A stretch of 9,514 nucleotides of DNA from Alphaproteobacteria bacterium (lineage in GTDB: Bacteria > Pseudomonadota > Alphaproteobacteria > Reyranellales > Reyranellaceae), in assembly GCA_005884705.1 (NCBI GenBank), contig VBAF01000093.1, positions 1-9,514 on the forward strand, read 5' to 3'. Position 1 is the stretch's first letter. The number at the start of each line of letters is the position of its first letter. This document shows positions 1 to 7,232 of the stretch, one piece after another. Made by a program: the position numbers and the translations under genes. The notes under the pieces were generated by a model. The model was not told the origin of the DNA. It saw only the letters and a program-made list of their open reading frames with translations, and made no database searches.

Positions 1-1493
1 TGATGTCGGCCGTCGAGGGCCTCGAGGCGGTGGCGCCCGGGCTCACCGCCTACGTCGTGCCGATGTCGCTGGTCATCCTGGTCGGGCTGTTCATCCTGCA
101 GTCGCGCGGCACCGCCGATGTCGGCCGGCTGTTCGGGCCGGTGATGCTGGTGTGGTTCTTCGTGCTGGGCGTGCTCGGCGCCTGGCAGATTGCCAAGCAT
201 CCGCAGGTGCTGGTGGCGGTCAACCCGATGTACGGCATCAACCTGATCGCCGACCGCGGCTTTTCGATCTTCTTTGCCTTCGGCTCGATCGTGCTGGCGG
301 TCACCGGCGCCGAGGCGCTCTACGCCGACATGGGCCATTTCGGCAGGAGGCCGATCCGGTTCGCCTGGCTGTTCGTCGTGCTGCCCGGCCTGATGCTGAA
401 CTATTTCGGCCAGGGCGCGCTGATCATCGAGGACCCGACGGTGGTCAAGCAGGTCTTCTTCGAGTTGGTGCCGAAGGAGATGACGCTGGCGCTGGTCGTG
501 CTGTCGACCCTGGCCGCGGTGATCGCCTCGCAGGCGGTGATCTCGGGCGTGTTCTCGCTGACCCGCCAGGCGATCCAGCTCGGCTACCTGCCGCGCATGG
601 AGATCCAGCACACCTCGGAGACCGAGATCGGCCAGATCTACATCCCACGGGTCAACTGGATACTGATGGCCGCCATCATCGCCCTGGTGGTGGGCTTCGG
701 CTCGTCGGACAAGCTCGCCGGCGCCTATGGCCTGGCCGTCACCGGCGCCATGCTGGTCGACGCGGCGCTGGCGCTCGCGGTGGCGATCCTGGTGTGGAAG
801 TGGAAATGGCCGGTCGCGGTCGCGGTGTTCGGCTTCCTGGCGATTCCGGACGCCGCCTTCTTCATCGCCAACGCGCTCAAGATCCCCGAGGGCGGCTGGC
901 TGCCGCTCATGGTGGCGGCGCTGGTGTTCTTCACCATCACCACCTGGCGGCGCGGCCGCGAGCTGGTCAGCGCCGATATCGCCGACTCATCGCTGCCGCT
1001 GCCGAAGTTCCTCGAGCGCATGGAGCGCGCGCCCGACCGCGTCGCCGGCGCGGCGGTGTTCCTGACCGCTGACGCCTCCTCGACCCCGCCGGCCTTCCTG
1101 CACAACCTCAAGCACAACAAGATCCTGCACGAGCGCATCATCATCATGCAGGTCGACACCATGGACGTGCCGCGCGTGCCCGAGGCGCGCCGCGTCGAGG
1201 TCGAGCGGCTGGGCAAGGGCTTCTACTCGGTGGTCGCCCGCTACGGCTTCATGGAGCAGCCCGACGTGCCGGCCGCCTTGCGCGCCTGCCGGCCGCATGG
1301 CATCGCCTACGACGAGATGGAGACCAGCTTCTTCCTCGGCCGCGAGACGCTCGTGCCCTCGACCCGCTCCAAGCTCGGCAAATGGCGGCGCGACTTCTTC
1401 ATCTCGCTCAGCCACAGCGCCTCGGCGACCAAGACCTTTTTCCGCATCCCGCCCAACCGCGCCATCGAGCTCGGCAATCAGATCCAGATTTGA
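1..1493 (+). CDS. kup: Kup family low-affinity K+ transporter (5' end outside the window)
   Basis: Potassium uptake protein of the Kup/HAK/KUP family, an inner-membrane protein thought to import K+ together with protons. The window enters the gene in frame at base 3 and shows 496 residues. Kup proteins usually have about 620-650 residues, so the first roughly 130-150 are missing, and the Met at base 3 is internal. Successive hydrophobic membrane segments fill residues 15-320. The family-typical stretch AVTGAEALYADMGHFG lies at residues 99-114. The last ~175 residues form the soluble cytoplasmic domain and end in a typical Kup tail (FFRIPPNRAIELG). The stop overlaps the next start by one base (TGATG), which implies translational coupling. 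The assignment is by family recognition and is firm; K+ specificity is inferred from the family. Confidence 0.95.
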   Translation, partial: MSAVEGLEAVAPGLTAYVVPMSLVILVGLFILQSRGTADVGRLFGPVMLVWFFVLGVLGAWQIAKHPQVLVAVNPMYGINLIADRGFSIFFAFGSIVLAVTGAEALYADMGHFGRRPIRFAWLFVVLPGLMLNYFGQGALIIEDPTVVKQVFFELVPKEMTLALVVLSTLAAVIASQAVISGVFSLTRQAIQLGYLPRMEIQHTSETEIGQIYIPRVNWILMAAIIALVVGFGSSDKLAGAYGLAVTGAMLVDAALALAVAILVWKWKWPVAVAVFGFLAIPDAAFFIANALKIPEGGWLPLMVAALVFFTITTWRRGRELVSADIADSSLPLPKFLERMERAPDRVAGAAVFLTADASSTPPAFLHNLKHNKILHERIIIMQVDTMDVPRVPEARRVEVERLGKGFYSVVARYGFMEQPDVPAALRACRPHGIAYDEMETSFFLGRETLVPSTRSKLGKWRRDFFISLSHSASATKTFFRIPPNRAIELGNQIQI

Positions 1494-2185
1494 TGGCCAC
1501 GCTCGTCCTGCTGCCGGGCCTGCTCAACACGCGCCGCCTGTTCGAACGCCAGATCGCAGACCTCGCCGACCTGGCCGACGCGATCGTGCCCGAGCTGTGG
1601 CACCACGAGTCGATCGGCGCCATGGCGCAGGCGACCCTCGACGCGGCACCCGAGCGCTTCGCGCTCGGCGGCTTCTCGATGGGCGGCTATGTCTGCTTCG
1701 AGATCCTGCGGCGCGCGCCGCAGCGGGTCGAGCGGCTGGCGCTGATGGACACCCAGGCGACGCCGGACACGGCCGAAGCGACGGCGCGGCGGCGCGGCTT
1801 CATCGCGCAGACCGGGCTCGGCCGCTTCCACGGCGTGCAGCCCTCGCTGCTGCCGCAGATCGTGCACCGCGACCACCTTGGCGACCAGTCGATCATCCAG
1901 CCGATCCTCGAGATGGCAGCCGAAGTCGGCGCCGACGGCTTCTGCCGCGAGCAGACGGCGATGATCGGCCGGCCCGACAGCCGCCCGCTGCTGGTCGACA
2001 TCAAGGTGCCGACGCTGGTGCTGGTCGGCCGCCAGGACATCGCCACGCCGCTCGTCCGCGCCGAGGAGATGGCGGCCGACATCGGCCATTCGCAGCTCGC
2101 GGTGATCGAGAAGTGCGGCCACATGGCGCCGCTGGAGAAACCGGCCGAGGTCTCGGCCGCCTTGAGGAGATGGTTGACGCAATGA
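1493..2185 (+). CDS. Alpha/beta-fold hydrolase
   Basis: A 230-residue cytoplasmic alpha/beta hydrolase with no signal peptide. The catalytic triad can be read: nucleophile Ser62 in the elbow GGFSMGG, Asp182 in LVGRQDIATP, and His210 in KCGHMAPLEKP. The early LLPGLLNTRRLF (residues 6-17) matches the oxyanion-hole strand region of the family. A small lid lies between residues 90 and 165. The length fits small esterases or lactonases of the type often annotated simply as alpha/beta hydrolase. The ATG at 1493 was chosen because it overlaps the kup stop as TGATG and puts the first beta-strand at the N terminus; an in-frame ATG at 1382 would bury the gene in kup. The 3' end overlaps the acetyltransferase start (ATGA). 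The substrate is unknown, and nothing in the context ties it to potassium transport. Confidence 0.9.
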   Translation: MATLVLLPGLLNTRRLFERQIADLADLADAIVPELWHHESIGAMAQATLDAAPERFALGGFSMGGYVCFEILRRAPQRVERLALMDTQATPDTAEATARRRGFIAQTGLGRFHGVQPSLLPQIVHRDHLGDQSIIQPILEMAAEVGADGFCREQTAMIGRPDSRPLLVDIKVPTLVLVGRQDIATPLVRAEEMAADIGHSQLAVIEKCGHMAPLEKPAEVSAALRRWLTQ

Positions 2186-2583
2186 CGATCGCCTATGCCA
2201 CCGAGGACTATCTCGGCGCCGACGAGTACATCGACGTGGTGAGGAAGTCGGGCCTCAACCGCCCGGTCGAGGATCGCGGCCGGGTCGAACGCTACCTCAA
2301 ACACAGCAACCTGTTCGTGACGGCGCGCGAAGCCGGCCGGCTGATCGGCTTCGCCCGCTCGCTGACCGACTTCTGCTTCTGCTGCTATCTCTCCGATTTA
2401 GCCGTCGACCGCGCCTTCCAGGGCCACGGCATCGGCAAGTGCCTGATCGAGGAGACGCGCAAGGCCGCCGGCGGCGCGCAGACAACCACGTTGCTGCTGT
2501 CGGCGCCGACGGCCATGACGTTCTATCAGGGCATCAAGATGCCCCACGCCGACAATTGCTTCCTCTATCGGCGCGAGAAGTAG
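2182..2583 (+). CDS. GNAT family N-acetyltransferase
   Basis: A 133-residue single-domain Gcn5-related acetyltransferase, expected to move an acetyl group from acetyl-CoA to an amine. The acetyl-CoA pyrophosphate-binding motif A is visible as LSDLAVDRAFQGHGIGKCLI (residues 70-89), with the Q/RxxGxG/A core QGHGIG at 80-85. The C-terminal FYQGIKM (114-120) matches the usual GNAT motif B region. The ATG at 2182 forms an ATGA overlap with the hydrolase stop. An alternative ATG at 2170 lies directly behind the purine-rich GAGGAG (2164-2169), too close for it to act as that start's ribosome site, while spacing to 2182 is 12 bases. A cluster of four cysteines around residues 65-86 (FCFCCYL, GKC) is notable but also occurs in family members. 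The acceptor is unknown. Confidence 0.88.
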   Translation: MTIAYATEDYLGADEYIDVVRKSGLNRPVEDRGRVERYLKHSNLFVTAREAGRLIGFARSLTDFCFCCYLSDLAVDRAFQGHGIGKCLIEETRKAAGGAQTTTLLLSAPTAMTFYQGIKMPHADNCFLYRREK

Positions 2584-2597
2584 CGGCGGCTACTTCT
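2576..2597. terminator. Putative bidirectional terminator hairpin between convergent genes
   Basis: Arms AGAAGTAGC (2576-2584) and GCTACTTCT (2589-2597) are perfect 9-bp complements around the tetraloop GGCG. A G-T wobble pair extends the stem by one. The stem contains both the acetyltransferase stop (TAG 2581-2583) and the CHRD gene stop (complement of 2590-2592), because both proteins end in Lys followed by TAG. There is no long T tract on either side, so a canonical intrinsic terminator is not shown. The convergent position makes a bidirectional stop or transcript-end stabiliser the best guess. Confidence 0.5.
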
Positions 2598-3009
2598 TCA
2601 TTACCTGGCCACGAATCTCGCCGCCTTTGTTCGCCGCGGTGTGTACGTTGTAGTACCACTTGCCGGCCTGCAGATCGGCGGCCTGGGCGTCGGTCAGGGT
2701 CGCCTCGCCCTTCAGCGGGCTCGGCGTCATGTCCTTGGTCGGCACGACGACCCCGGCGTTGGCCTTGGCGTCGGCCGGACCGTGGAAGTGAGCCGCCGTG
2801 GCCGCGCCACTCAGGTCCTTGTAGGTCACCGTGTAGGTGAGCTTCTTGCTCGCCGTGTCGTAGGTCGCGTTGAGCATGCCCGAGGCCTTGCTGTCGTTGG
2901 CGGGGACTTCGTTCGAGGCCTTGAGGTCGGCGGTGTAGGTCTCGCTCGCGGCGAACGCGGCCGGTGCCAGAGCCAGCAGGACTGCCGCGGTAAGCATCGT
3001 CATCTTCAT
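2590..3009 (-). CDS. Exported CHRD-domain protein
   Basis: A 139-residue small secreted protein. Residues 1-20 form a Sec signal peptide with a charged start (MKM), a hydrophobic core and a signal peptidase I site AFA before Ala21. The rest is a single CHRD domain (named for chordin), recognisable from YTADLKASNEVP near residue 25, the AHFHGPA motif at 73-79, and WYYNVHTAANKGGEIRGQV at 118-136. Bacterial CHRD proteins are periplasmic or extracellular beta-rich proteins of unknown biochemical role. The start at 3009 gives the full signal peptide, with GGAG about 10 bases upstream; Met3 and Met5 are less likely starts. It lies 108 bases downstream of the GH5 gene on the same strand and ends 6 bases from the convergent acetyltransferase stop. 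The domain call is firm and the function unknown. Confidence 0.9.
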   Translation of the reverse strand: MKMTMLTAAVLLALAPAAFAASETYTADLKASNEVPANDSKASGMLNATYDTASKKLTYTVTYKDLSGAATAAHFHGPADAKANAGVVVPTKDMTPSPLKGEATLTDAQAADLQAGKWYYNVHTAANKGGEIRGQVMKK

Positions 3010-3031
3010 GATGGGGGTCTCCGGGTTGGGG

Positions 3032-3049
3032 CCGGCGGAAGGCCGCCGG
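3032..3049 (-). other. GC-rich hairpin in the GH5-CHRD spacer
   Basis: CCGGCGG (3032-3038) and CCGCCGG (3043-3049) can pair as a 7-bp all-GC stem with a 4-base loop. It lies in the 108-bp spacer, about 10 bases ahead of the CHRD ribosome-binding region on the minus strand. It could attenuate read-through from the GH5 gene or be a leader structure on the CHRD mRNA. No T run follows. At this GC content such stems can arise by chance, so confidence is low. The remaining spacer holds a weak -10-like TATGCT (complement of 3058-3063) with no convincing -35 partner. Confidence 0.3.
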
Positions 3050-3117
3050 ACGGCCGGAGCATATCAGGCGCCGCGGCGTGGCTGCTGCCCGCCGCTTCAC
3101 GTTGTCTTGAGGGAACC

Positions 3118-4590
3118 CTAGCGCGGTTCGACGCGCACCGTGACCTCGGCCGCGCTGCGGTCATGGATCAAACGCAGGACATTGTCCCCCGGTGCCGAGG
3201 CCATCGAAGCGCCGTGGACGATGACTTTGTAGCCCTGCGGATAGGCGCGCGGCGGGCAGAAGATCTCGGTCTCGGCGCCGGCCGCCAGCGGCTGCGCGCC
3301 GACGGGCTGCGGCCGGTAGGTGAGATGGAAGACGCGCTTGGCCGGGTCGTAGCCGAACCGCACCGGCGTGCCCGCCACCGCGCGCGGGAACGGGCGGGCG
3401 AGCGCCGCCAGCCGGTCCTCATGCACGTTGGCGGGAACCCGCGGCCGGGTGAGGTCGAGCACGATGCCCTGGTTCTCGCTGCCCTTCGGCAGCAGCCCGC
3501 CGATCCCCGGGATCTTGAACGGCGTCTTGTTGGCCCACGCCCAGTACAGCCAGGACATCATCGCGCCGTCCATCAGATCGGCGCCATTACGGATCGCCGA
3601 GACGTCCGTCGTGGCGCCCCATTCCGTGGCGAACAGCGCCGAACCCGTCGTCACCGCATGCTGCTCGGCCATGCCGAGCCCCTTGGCCATCTGGACGTAG
3701 GGATGGAAGCTGAAGCCGAGCCGCGGGTCGTCGAGGCGCGGGATGTATGTCGCCGCATCGAAGTCGAAGATGACGTTGGGCTCGTAGAAGATCAGCGTCC
3801 GCGGATCGCTCTGGCGGATCGCGCCGATCACCTTCGCCCAGAACGGCGCGAGGAAGCGCTGGTCGAACTCGCGGCAGCCGGTGATGCTGCATTCGCGCCA
3901 CAGGCTGCCCGGAAACGGCTCGTTCATCAGGTCGTAGCCCATCACGCCCTCGACCTTGGCGAACCGTGCCGCCGCATGGCGCCAGGCAGCGGCATAGCGA
4001 TCCTGCAGGCCGACCCCGCCGGGGCCCGGCCGGTTGTGCCAGAAGTTGTCGAAGGCGCGCGCCACCGCCGGCCGCTCGAAATAGTCGAAGGGAAAGCCGC
4101 GGCTGGCGCCGGCCGGCATGCCGTCCAGTAGGGTCGCCCATTCCGGCAGGCCTTCGCCGTCGAACACCGGGCCATAGAGATCCTGGTGGAAATCGACCAA
4201 CGACAGGATGCCATGGCGCGCCAGCAGGCTGACGGTCCGCTCGATATCGTCGAGATAGCGCTCGTCGTACTCGCCGGGCCGCGGCTCGACGCCGCTGTGG
4301 ATCACGCCGACGCGAACCGCGTTGAAGCCGTCCTTCTGAAGAAGGACTGCGTCCTCCTCGCCGAAGCCGGTGGCCGAGAGCGTGAACGGCGCGAACTTGT
4401 TGACCATGTTGAAGCCGCGCAGGATCACCGCGCGGCCCTGCGCGTCGGTCAGCCACCGGCCGGCATGGCCGAGCCGCTGCGGCGCGGCCGCAGTGGATGG
4501 GGCCGTCGCGCCCGGCTTGTCGCAAGCAGCGAGCAGTGCGAGCAGCGCGGCGGCAAGCGCCGTCGCGGCCAGCATCGGCAATTTTTTCAT
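3118..4590 (-). CDS. GH5 lipoprotein, endoglycoceramidase-like
   Basis: A 490-residue glycoside hydrolase of family 5 (TIM barrel), predicted to be a lipid-anchored envelope protein. The signal peptide ends in lipobox LLAAC, with the lipidated Cys at residue 23, followed by an Ala/Pro/Thr-rich linker. The sequence resembles endoglycoceramidases: ILRGFNMVNK (56-65), LVDFHQDLYG (131-140), the acid/base Glu224 in YDLMNEPFPGS, SFHPY with His296, and the nucleophile Glu323 in FATEWGA. A C-terminal beta-domain (about 395-490) follows the barrel, as in that group. Such enzymes release the intact glycan from glycosphingolipids; that substrate is inferred here, and a steryl-glucosidase or other GH5 activity remains possible. 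The ATG is preceded by GGGAGGG (complement of 4596-4602) at 5-base spacing. The gene starts 24 bases after the hydantoinase stop, so co-transcription is likely. Confidence 0.87.
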   Translation of the reverse strand: MKKLPMLAATALAAALLALLAACDKPGATAPSTAAAPQRLGHAGRWLTDAQGRAVILRGFNMVNKFAPFTLSATGFGEEDAVLLQKDGFNAVRVGVIHSGVEPRPGEYDERYLDDIERTVSLLARHGILSLVDFHQDLYGPVFDGEGLPEWATLLDGMPAGASRGFPFDYFERPAVARAFDNFWHNRPGPGGVGLQDRYAAAWRHAAARFAKVEGVMGYDLMNEPFPGSLWRECSITGCREFDQRFLAPFWAKVIGAIRQSDPRTLIFYEPNVIFDFDAATYIPRLDDPRLGFSFHPYVQMAKGLGMAEQHAVTTGSALFATEWGATTDVSAIRNGADLMDGAMMSWLYWAWANKTPFKIPGIGGLLPKGSENQGIVLDLTRPRVPANVHEDRLAALARPFPRAVAGTPVRFGYDPAKRVFHLTYRPQPVGAQPLAAGAETEIFCPPRAYPQGYKVIVHGASMASAPGDNVLRLIHDRSAAEVTVRVEPR

Positions 4591-4614
4591 CGTTGCCCTC
4601 CCCGTTCGCCGGTT

Positions 4615-6153
4615 TCAGCCGGGGGCGACATCTCCCACGACGCGAACCCGGACGCGAACCGAATTTCCCGGCAGGTAGGCGAGCGGCATATCCTCGCTTT
4701 CGATGGTGGTGAGCGAGGCGCGCGCCGCACCCGCCGCCACCGCGCGATCGTTGGCGATGCCCTGCGCCGCCGACAAGGCCTCGGCGCGGCTCAGGTCCTT
4801 GAAGATCTGGTCGCACTCGCCCGACACCTGGGCGATCGCCGCCCCCACCGCATTGGCGCAATCGCCGTGCTCGACATGGATCACCTGCGAGACGCCGGCC
4901 AGCTTCTCGGGAATAAGGAAGGCGCCGCCACCGACCGCGATCAGCGGCACGTCGCCGGCCTCGGTCTTCATGCGGTCGATCGCCTCCTCGGCCATGCGCG
5001 CCGCCTCGCCGAACACTTTGCGGCAGGTCGCGGCATCGAGCTGTGCCACCTTCTTCCGGTCGCCGAGGTCGAGGACACCGGAGGCAACAGCGATGTCGGT
5101 CGTCGTGAGTTGCGTGCCGCCGAAGGCGATGCCTTGCTTGAGCAGCCGATAGCCGACCGACACCGGCCCGACCTTGAGCGGATCGAGCTGGACGTGGCTG
5201 CCGCCGCCCAAGCCGATCGACAGGAGGTCGGGCATGCGGAACAGGGTGCGCACGCCGCCGACCTTGACGACGGAGTTGGCTTCCCGCGGAAAGCCGTGCT
5301 TGAGCTGGCCGACATCGGTCGTGGTGCCGCCGACATCGATCACCATGGCGTCGGAAAGCCCGGAAAGGTAGGCCGCGCCGCGCATCGAGTTGGTGGCGCC
5401 CGAAGCGAAGCTGTAGACCGGCAGGCGACGCGCCTGGCCCGCTTCGGCCACGGTGCCGTCGTTCTGGGTGATGAACAGCGGCGCATCAACGCCCGAATCG
5501 GCGATCGCCTTCTCGAACGCCGCGATCGTGTCGCGCGCGAGGTCGGCCAGCGCGGCATTCAGCAGGCCCGCATTCTCGCGCTCGAGCAGGCCGATGCGGC
5601 CGAGATCGGACGAGCAGGTGATGTCGGCCTCGGGGATCACCTGGGCCACCAGCTCGGCGGCGCGCCGTTCGTGGCTGGGATCGAGCGGCGAGAAGATCGC
5701 GGAGATGCCGACCGAGGCGAGGCCCGCCGCCTTCATCTCTTCGGCCGCCCCGATCACCGCCGCCTCGTCGAGCGGCATGAACGGTCGGCCGTCATATTCA
5801 TGGCCGCCCTCGACCATCCACACGCCGCCGCGCACCAGCGCCGCCAGATCCTCCGGCCAGTCGCAGAACGGCGGCAGCGAGGCGGAGGCCGGCATGCCGA
5901 GCCGCAGCGCCGCAACCCTGGTGAGGCTGCGGCGCTGGACCACCGCATTGATGAAATGCGTGGTGCCGATCATCACACCGTCGATCTTCCGGCCCGCGAG
6001 CACGCCGGTCGAACCGAGGCTCTGCAGCGAATCGAGGATGCCGGTCGTGACATCCTCGCTGGTCGGCGCCTTGACGGCGCGCACCACCCTGCCCTCTTCG
6101 ATCAGGACGGCGTCGGTATTGGTGCCGCCCACGTCGATGCCGATGCGTCTCAT
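4615..6153 (-). CDS. Hydantoinase/oxoprolinase family protein (short HyuA-like form)
   Basis: A 512-residue cytoplasmic ASKHA-fold protein related to HyuA and the N-terminal part of 5-oxoprolinase, which open cyclic amides in an ATP-dependent way. Both phosphate-binding motifs are visible: GIDVGGTNTDAV (5-16) and VIDVGGTTTDVG (271-282). Glycine-rich loops LSIGLGGGSH (311-320) and IAVGGGAF (405-412) fit the nucleotide site. At 512 residues it is shorter than canonical HyuA (about 700) and matches the class usually found beside DUF917 genes. No HyuB partner is present. ATG 6153 was chosen because the glycine-rich motif begins at residue 5 and the start overlaps the DUF917-A stop by 4 bases (ATGA); an AGGAG lies 12 bases upstream. 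An in-frame extension to 6384 would only re-read gene A in the wrong frame. The substrate is not determinable. Confidence 0.92.
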   Translation of the reverse strand: MRRIGIDVGGTNTDAVLIEEGRVVRAVKAPTSEDVTTGILDSLQSLGSTGVLAGRKIDGVMIGTTHFINAVVQRRSLTRVAALRLGMPASASLPPFCDWPEDLAALVRGGVWMVEGGHEYDGRPFMPLDEAAVIGAAEEMKAAGLASVGISAIFSPLDPSHERRAAELVAQVIPEADITCSSDLGRIGLLERENAGLLNAALADLARDTIAAFEKAIADSGVDAPLFITQNDGTVAEAGQARRLPVYSFASGATNSMRGAAYLSGLSDAMVIDVGGTTTDVGQLKHGFPREANSVVKVGGVRTLFRMPDLLSIGLGGGSHVQLDPLKVGPVSVGYRLLKQGIAFGGTQLTTTDIAVASGVLDLGDRKKVAQLDAATCRKVFGEAARMAEEAIDRMKTEAGDVPLIAVGGGAFLIPEKLAGVSQVIHVEHGDCANAVGAAIAQVSGECDQIFKDLSRAEALSAAQGIANDRAVAAGAARASLTTIESEDMPLAYLPGNSVRVRVRVVGDVAPG

Positions 6154-7232
6154 GCTGAAAACACGCTCCTGAAATCGAGGTCGTAGCCGAAGGCGCGCGG
6201 GCCGACATGCTCGAGCCCCTTCGGCGTGAGGAAGATCGGCGTCGGCGGCAGCGCGATCACCGTCACCCGCTGGCCGTAGCGGATGGTTTCGCTGCCGACC
6301 GCCTCGCCCGACACCGAATCGAGCACGCAGATCAGGTCGGGCGTCATCGCGAGCGGCGCGCCGTCGCGCCAGGCGACGATCCATTCGTTCTGGAAGTTGA
6401 TGGTGAGCTGCGAACCCCTGAATTCGTCGAGCCCGTCGAACCGCGCCACGCCGCGCAGGAAGCCTTCGGTCGCGCGGCGCGCCACGTCGACCGCCTTGCC
6501 CTTGTAGAGCAGCTTGCCCGGCTCGACCGACAGGATGGCTTCGACCGGATCGTCATGCCGCCGCTGGGCCTCGCGCACCGCCGCGCCGATGGCGATCGCC
6601 TTGGTCGTGGTGCCGTGGATGCCCCATCTCTTTACTTCCGCGCCGGTCCGAGGCGGCTGGCAGGTCGCGGCGACCGAGCCGTACTCGGTGACGATCTTGC
6701 GGCCGATCCGCTCGGCCCATTTCCAGCTCGGCACCTTGTGCACGATGCTCTCGAAGCCGCGCACATCGACCAGGCTCACCGGATCGCCGGCCAGCCCGCC
6801 GACCGCGACGGAGGTCATCTGCAGCTCGGGATAGGCGCGGCCCATCGTGTCGGAATCGACGACCGGCAGCTCGAGGTGCGCCGCCGCCATGAAGGGCCGC
6901 ACGCCGTTGGCGCCGCCGATCTCCATGCTCATCAACGCAGCGAAGCGCCGGCCGATGTGGCGTTCCATTGCCAGCACGGCGCGCGCCAATGTCATGCTAT
7001 CGGTCAATCGTTCCTGGCCGACCAGCGGCGCGCCCATGTTGGCCACCGTGCCGACCCAGTCGTCGTCGGCGAGGTCGCTCGCCTCCATCAGCTCGACGCG
7101 ATGCCCTTGCTTGTAGAGCAGGCGCATGTTGAGCAACGGCAGATAGGGATTGCCGCCGCCGCCGGTGCCCAGGACCCAGGCGCCGACGGCGAGCGATTCG
7201 ATGTCGTCGAGGGAGAGCTCGCGGCGCGTCAC
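6150..7232 (-). CDS. DUF917 / S-methyl-thiohydantoin desulfurase-like protein, copy A
   Basis: An intact 360-residue member of the DUF917 family, which some databases label with S-methyl-thiohydantoin desulfurase domains; biochemical knowledge of the family is thin. The N-terminal half carries the glycine loop VLGTGGGGNPY (20-30), MGAPLVGQERL (66-76) and MEIGGANG (103-110). The centre has WGIHGTTTKA (203-212) and the C-terminal domain follows. GTG 7232 is the start: it overlaps the stop of copy B as GTGA, and it aligns the N terminus with copy B. In-frame ATG 7460 would add about 75 arginine-rich residues that only re-read copy B. The 3' end is coupled to the hydantoinase (ATGA), which supports a joint function. 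Residues about 215-305 are encoded by DNA nearly identical to copy B, apparently through gene conversion. Confidence 0.9.
   Translation of the reverse strand: MTRRELSLDDIESLAVGAWVLGTGGGGNPYLPLLNMRLLYKQGHRVELMEASDLADDDWVGTVANMGAPLVGQERLTDSMTLARAVLAMERHIGRRFAALMSMEIGGANGVRPFMAAAHLELPVVDSDTMGRAYPELQMTSVAVGGLAGDPVSLVDVRGFESIVHKVPSWKWAERIGRKIVTEYGSVAATCQPPRTGAEVKRWGIHGTTTKAIAIGAAVREAQRRHDDPVEAILSVEPGKLLYKGKAVDVARRATEGFLRGVARFDGLDEFRGSQLTINFQNEWIVAWRDGAPLAMTPDLICVLDSVSGEAVGSETIRYGQRVTVIALPPTPIFLTPKGLEHVGPRAFGYDLDFRSVFSA
6319..6588. repeat. 270-bp near-identical tract, copy in DUF917-A
   Basis: Direct repeat of 7395-7664 at an offset of 1076 bases. Hand alignment shows 122 identical bases (6319-6440), three mismatches (6441, 6447, 6449), then 139 identical bases (6450-6588). 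The neighbouring 120 bases toward the 3' end of the gene (6199-6318) have about 15 mismatches, and the other side is more diverged still. This fits a recent conversion or recombination tract. Confidence 0.9.

Noticed and set aside
2641..4131. Long plus-strand open frame of about 496 codons opposite the CHRD and GH5 genes
   Set aside because: It runs antisense to two genes with signal peptides, recognised domains and catalytic motifs. Its translation is arginine- and glycine-rich, as expected from reading GC-rich DNA in the wrong frame.
4186..6186. Plus-strand open frame of about 666 codons opposite the hydantoinase gene
   Set aside because: Composition is dominated by Arg, Ala, Gly, Asp and His with no domain pattern; the opposite strand encodes a clear ASKHA protein with both phosphate motifs.
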